Assembly: GCA_023228865.1 (NCBI GenBank)
Contig: JALOAH010000155.1
Location: forward strand, 1 to 6,338
Reading direction: 5' to 3'
Origin: Porticoccaceae bacterium
Lineage (GTDB): Bacteria; Pseudomonadota; Gammaproteobacteria; Pseudomonadales; Porticoccaceae
DNA length: 6,338 nucleotides
Shown here: positions 6,214 through 6,338 of the stretch, one piece after another
How the letters are laid out: each line of letters starts with the position of its first letter
Position numbering within the stretch: position 1 is the stretch's first letter
Notes under the pieces: model-generated
Told to the model about the DNA's origin: nothing
Seen by the model: only the letters and a program-made list of their open reading frames with translations
The model's database searches: none
Program-made: the position numbers and the translations under genes

Positions 6214-6338
6214 GGGCCTTCACCAATCGTAGTGGGTAGTTTAGCCTAGCAACCATGAAAGACACACAGCTATACAGCCAGATATTGGGTATCGAGAAAC
6301 CGTGGAAAGTCGCGGAAGTTAAGGTTTCGTTGGCAGAC
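6214..6338 (+). mobile_element. Left end of an ISL3-family insertion sequence (partial)
   Basis: Recognised from the transposase N-terminus that begins at 6255. ISL3-type elements carry a single transposase close to the left terminal inverted repeat, which usually starts with GG. The GGGCC at 6214 or just after is the best candidate for the element's left tip, about 40 bases before the transposase start. The exact boundary is uncertain because the right end and the 8-bp target duplication are outside the window. Confidence 0.55.
6255..6338 (+). CDS. ISL3-family transposase (3' partial, N-terminal 28 residues)
   Basis: An open frame runs from ATG at 6255 to the right edge, 28 codons without a stop. 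It starts MKDTQLYSQILGIEKPWKV. The pattern MKDT-x-LY-x-x-(I/L)LG-x-x-x-PW-x-V is the characteristic opening of ISL3-family (IS204/IS1001-like) transposases, in which an N-terminal zinc-binding and DNA-binding region precedes a DDE catalytic domain. Neither the zinc-binding nor the catalytic residues are reached here, so whether the gene is intact is unknown. No strong ribosome site is seen before the ATG. It lies in the same orientation as the efflux operon and begins 80 bases after its stop codon. Confidence 0.8.
   Translation, partial: MKDTQLYSQILGIEKPWKVAEVKVSLAD

Noticed and set aside
1..6338. tRNA, rRNA, CRISPR array or riboswitch
   Set aside because: No cloverleaf-like sequence, regular repeat-spacer pattern or known riboswitch core was seen in the non-coding parts, which are short.

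Overview
The window looks like a piece of a proteobacterial chromosome, most likely gammaproteobacterial. It carries a polar amino-acid ABC permease, a Tat-exported dienelactone-hydrolase-like protein, a complete lipoprotein adaptor plus RND pump pair, and the start of an ISL3-type insertion sequence. This placement rests on gene content and protein style only. Nothing here fixes a genus.

Layout from left to right. (1) Bases 2-679, plus strand: the 3' part, nearly complete, of an amino-acid ABC transporter inner-membrane permease whose frame runs off the left edge. (2) Bases 651-1523, minus strand: an alpha/beta hydrolase of the dienelactone hydrolase family with a twin-arginine signal, convergent with the permease and overlapping it by 29 bp. 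(3) Bases 1524-1867: an AT-richer divergent intergenic region. It holds a weak candidate promoter for the hydrolase, two short inverted repeats, an almost perfect 12-bp tandem duplication, and a 20-codon leader ORF (1809-1871). The leader has a good ribosome binding site, and its stop overlaps the start of the next gene by 4 bases (GTGA). (4) Bases 1868-3019 and 3022-6174, plus strand: a tight two-gene operon encoding a lipoprotein periplasmic adaptor (AcrA/MexA type) and a full-length 1050-residue HAE1-type RND transporter (AcrB/MexF type) with its proton-relay residues intact. (5) Bases 6175-6338: a short spacer, then the first 28 codons of an ISL3-family transposase that runs off the right edge.

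How the genes work together. The adaptor and RND protein would form the inner-membrane and periplasmic parts of a tripartite proton-driven efflux pump. No outer-membrane channel gene and no regulator gene are visible, so the pump must borrow a channel encoded elsewhere or beyond the IS. The permease and the hydrolase are not obviously linked to the pump or to each other. The least routine part of the window is the 5' leader of the efflux operon, where a short translated ORF, repeats and palindromes lie directly upstream of an adaptor gene that starts with GTG and has a poor ribosome binding site of its own.
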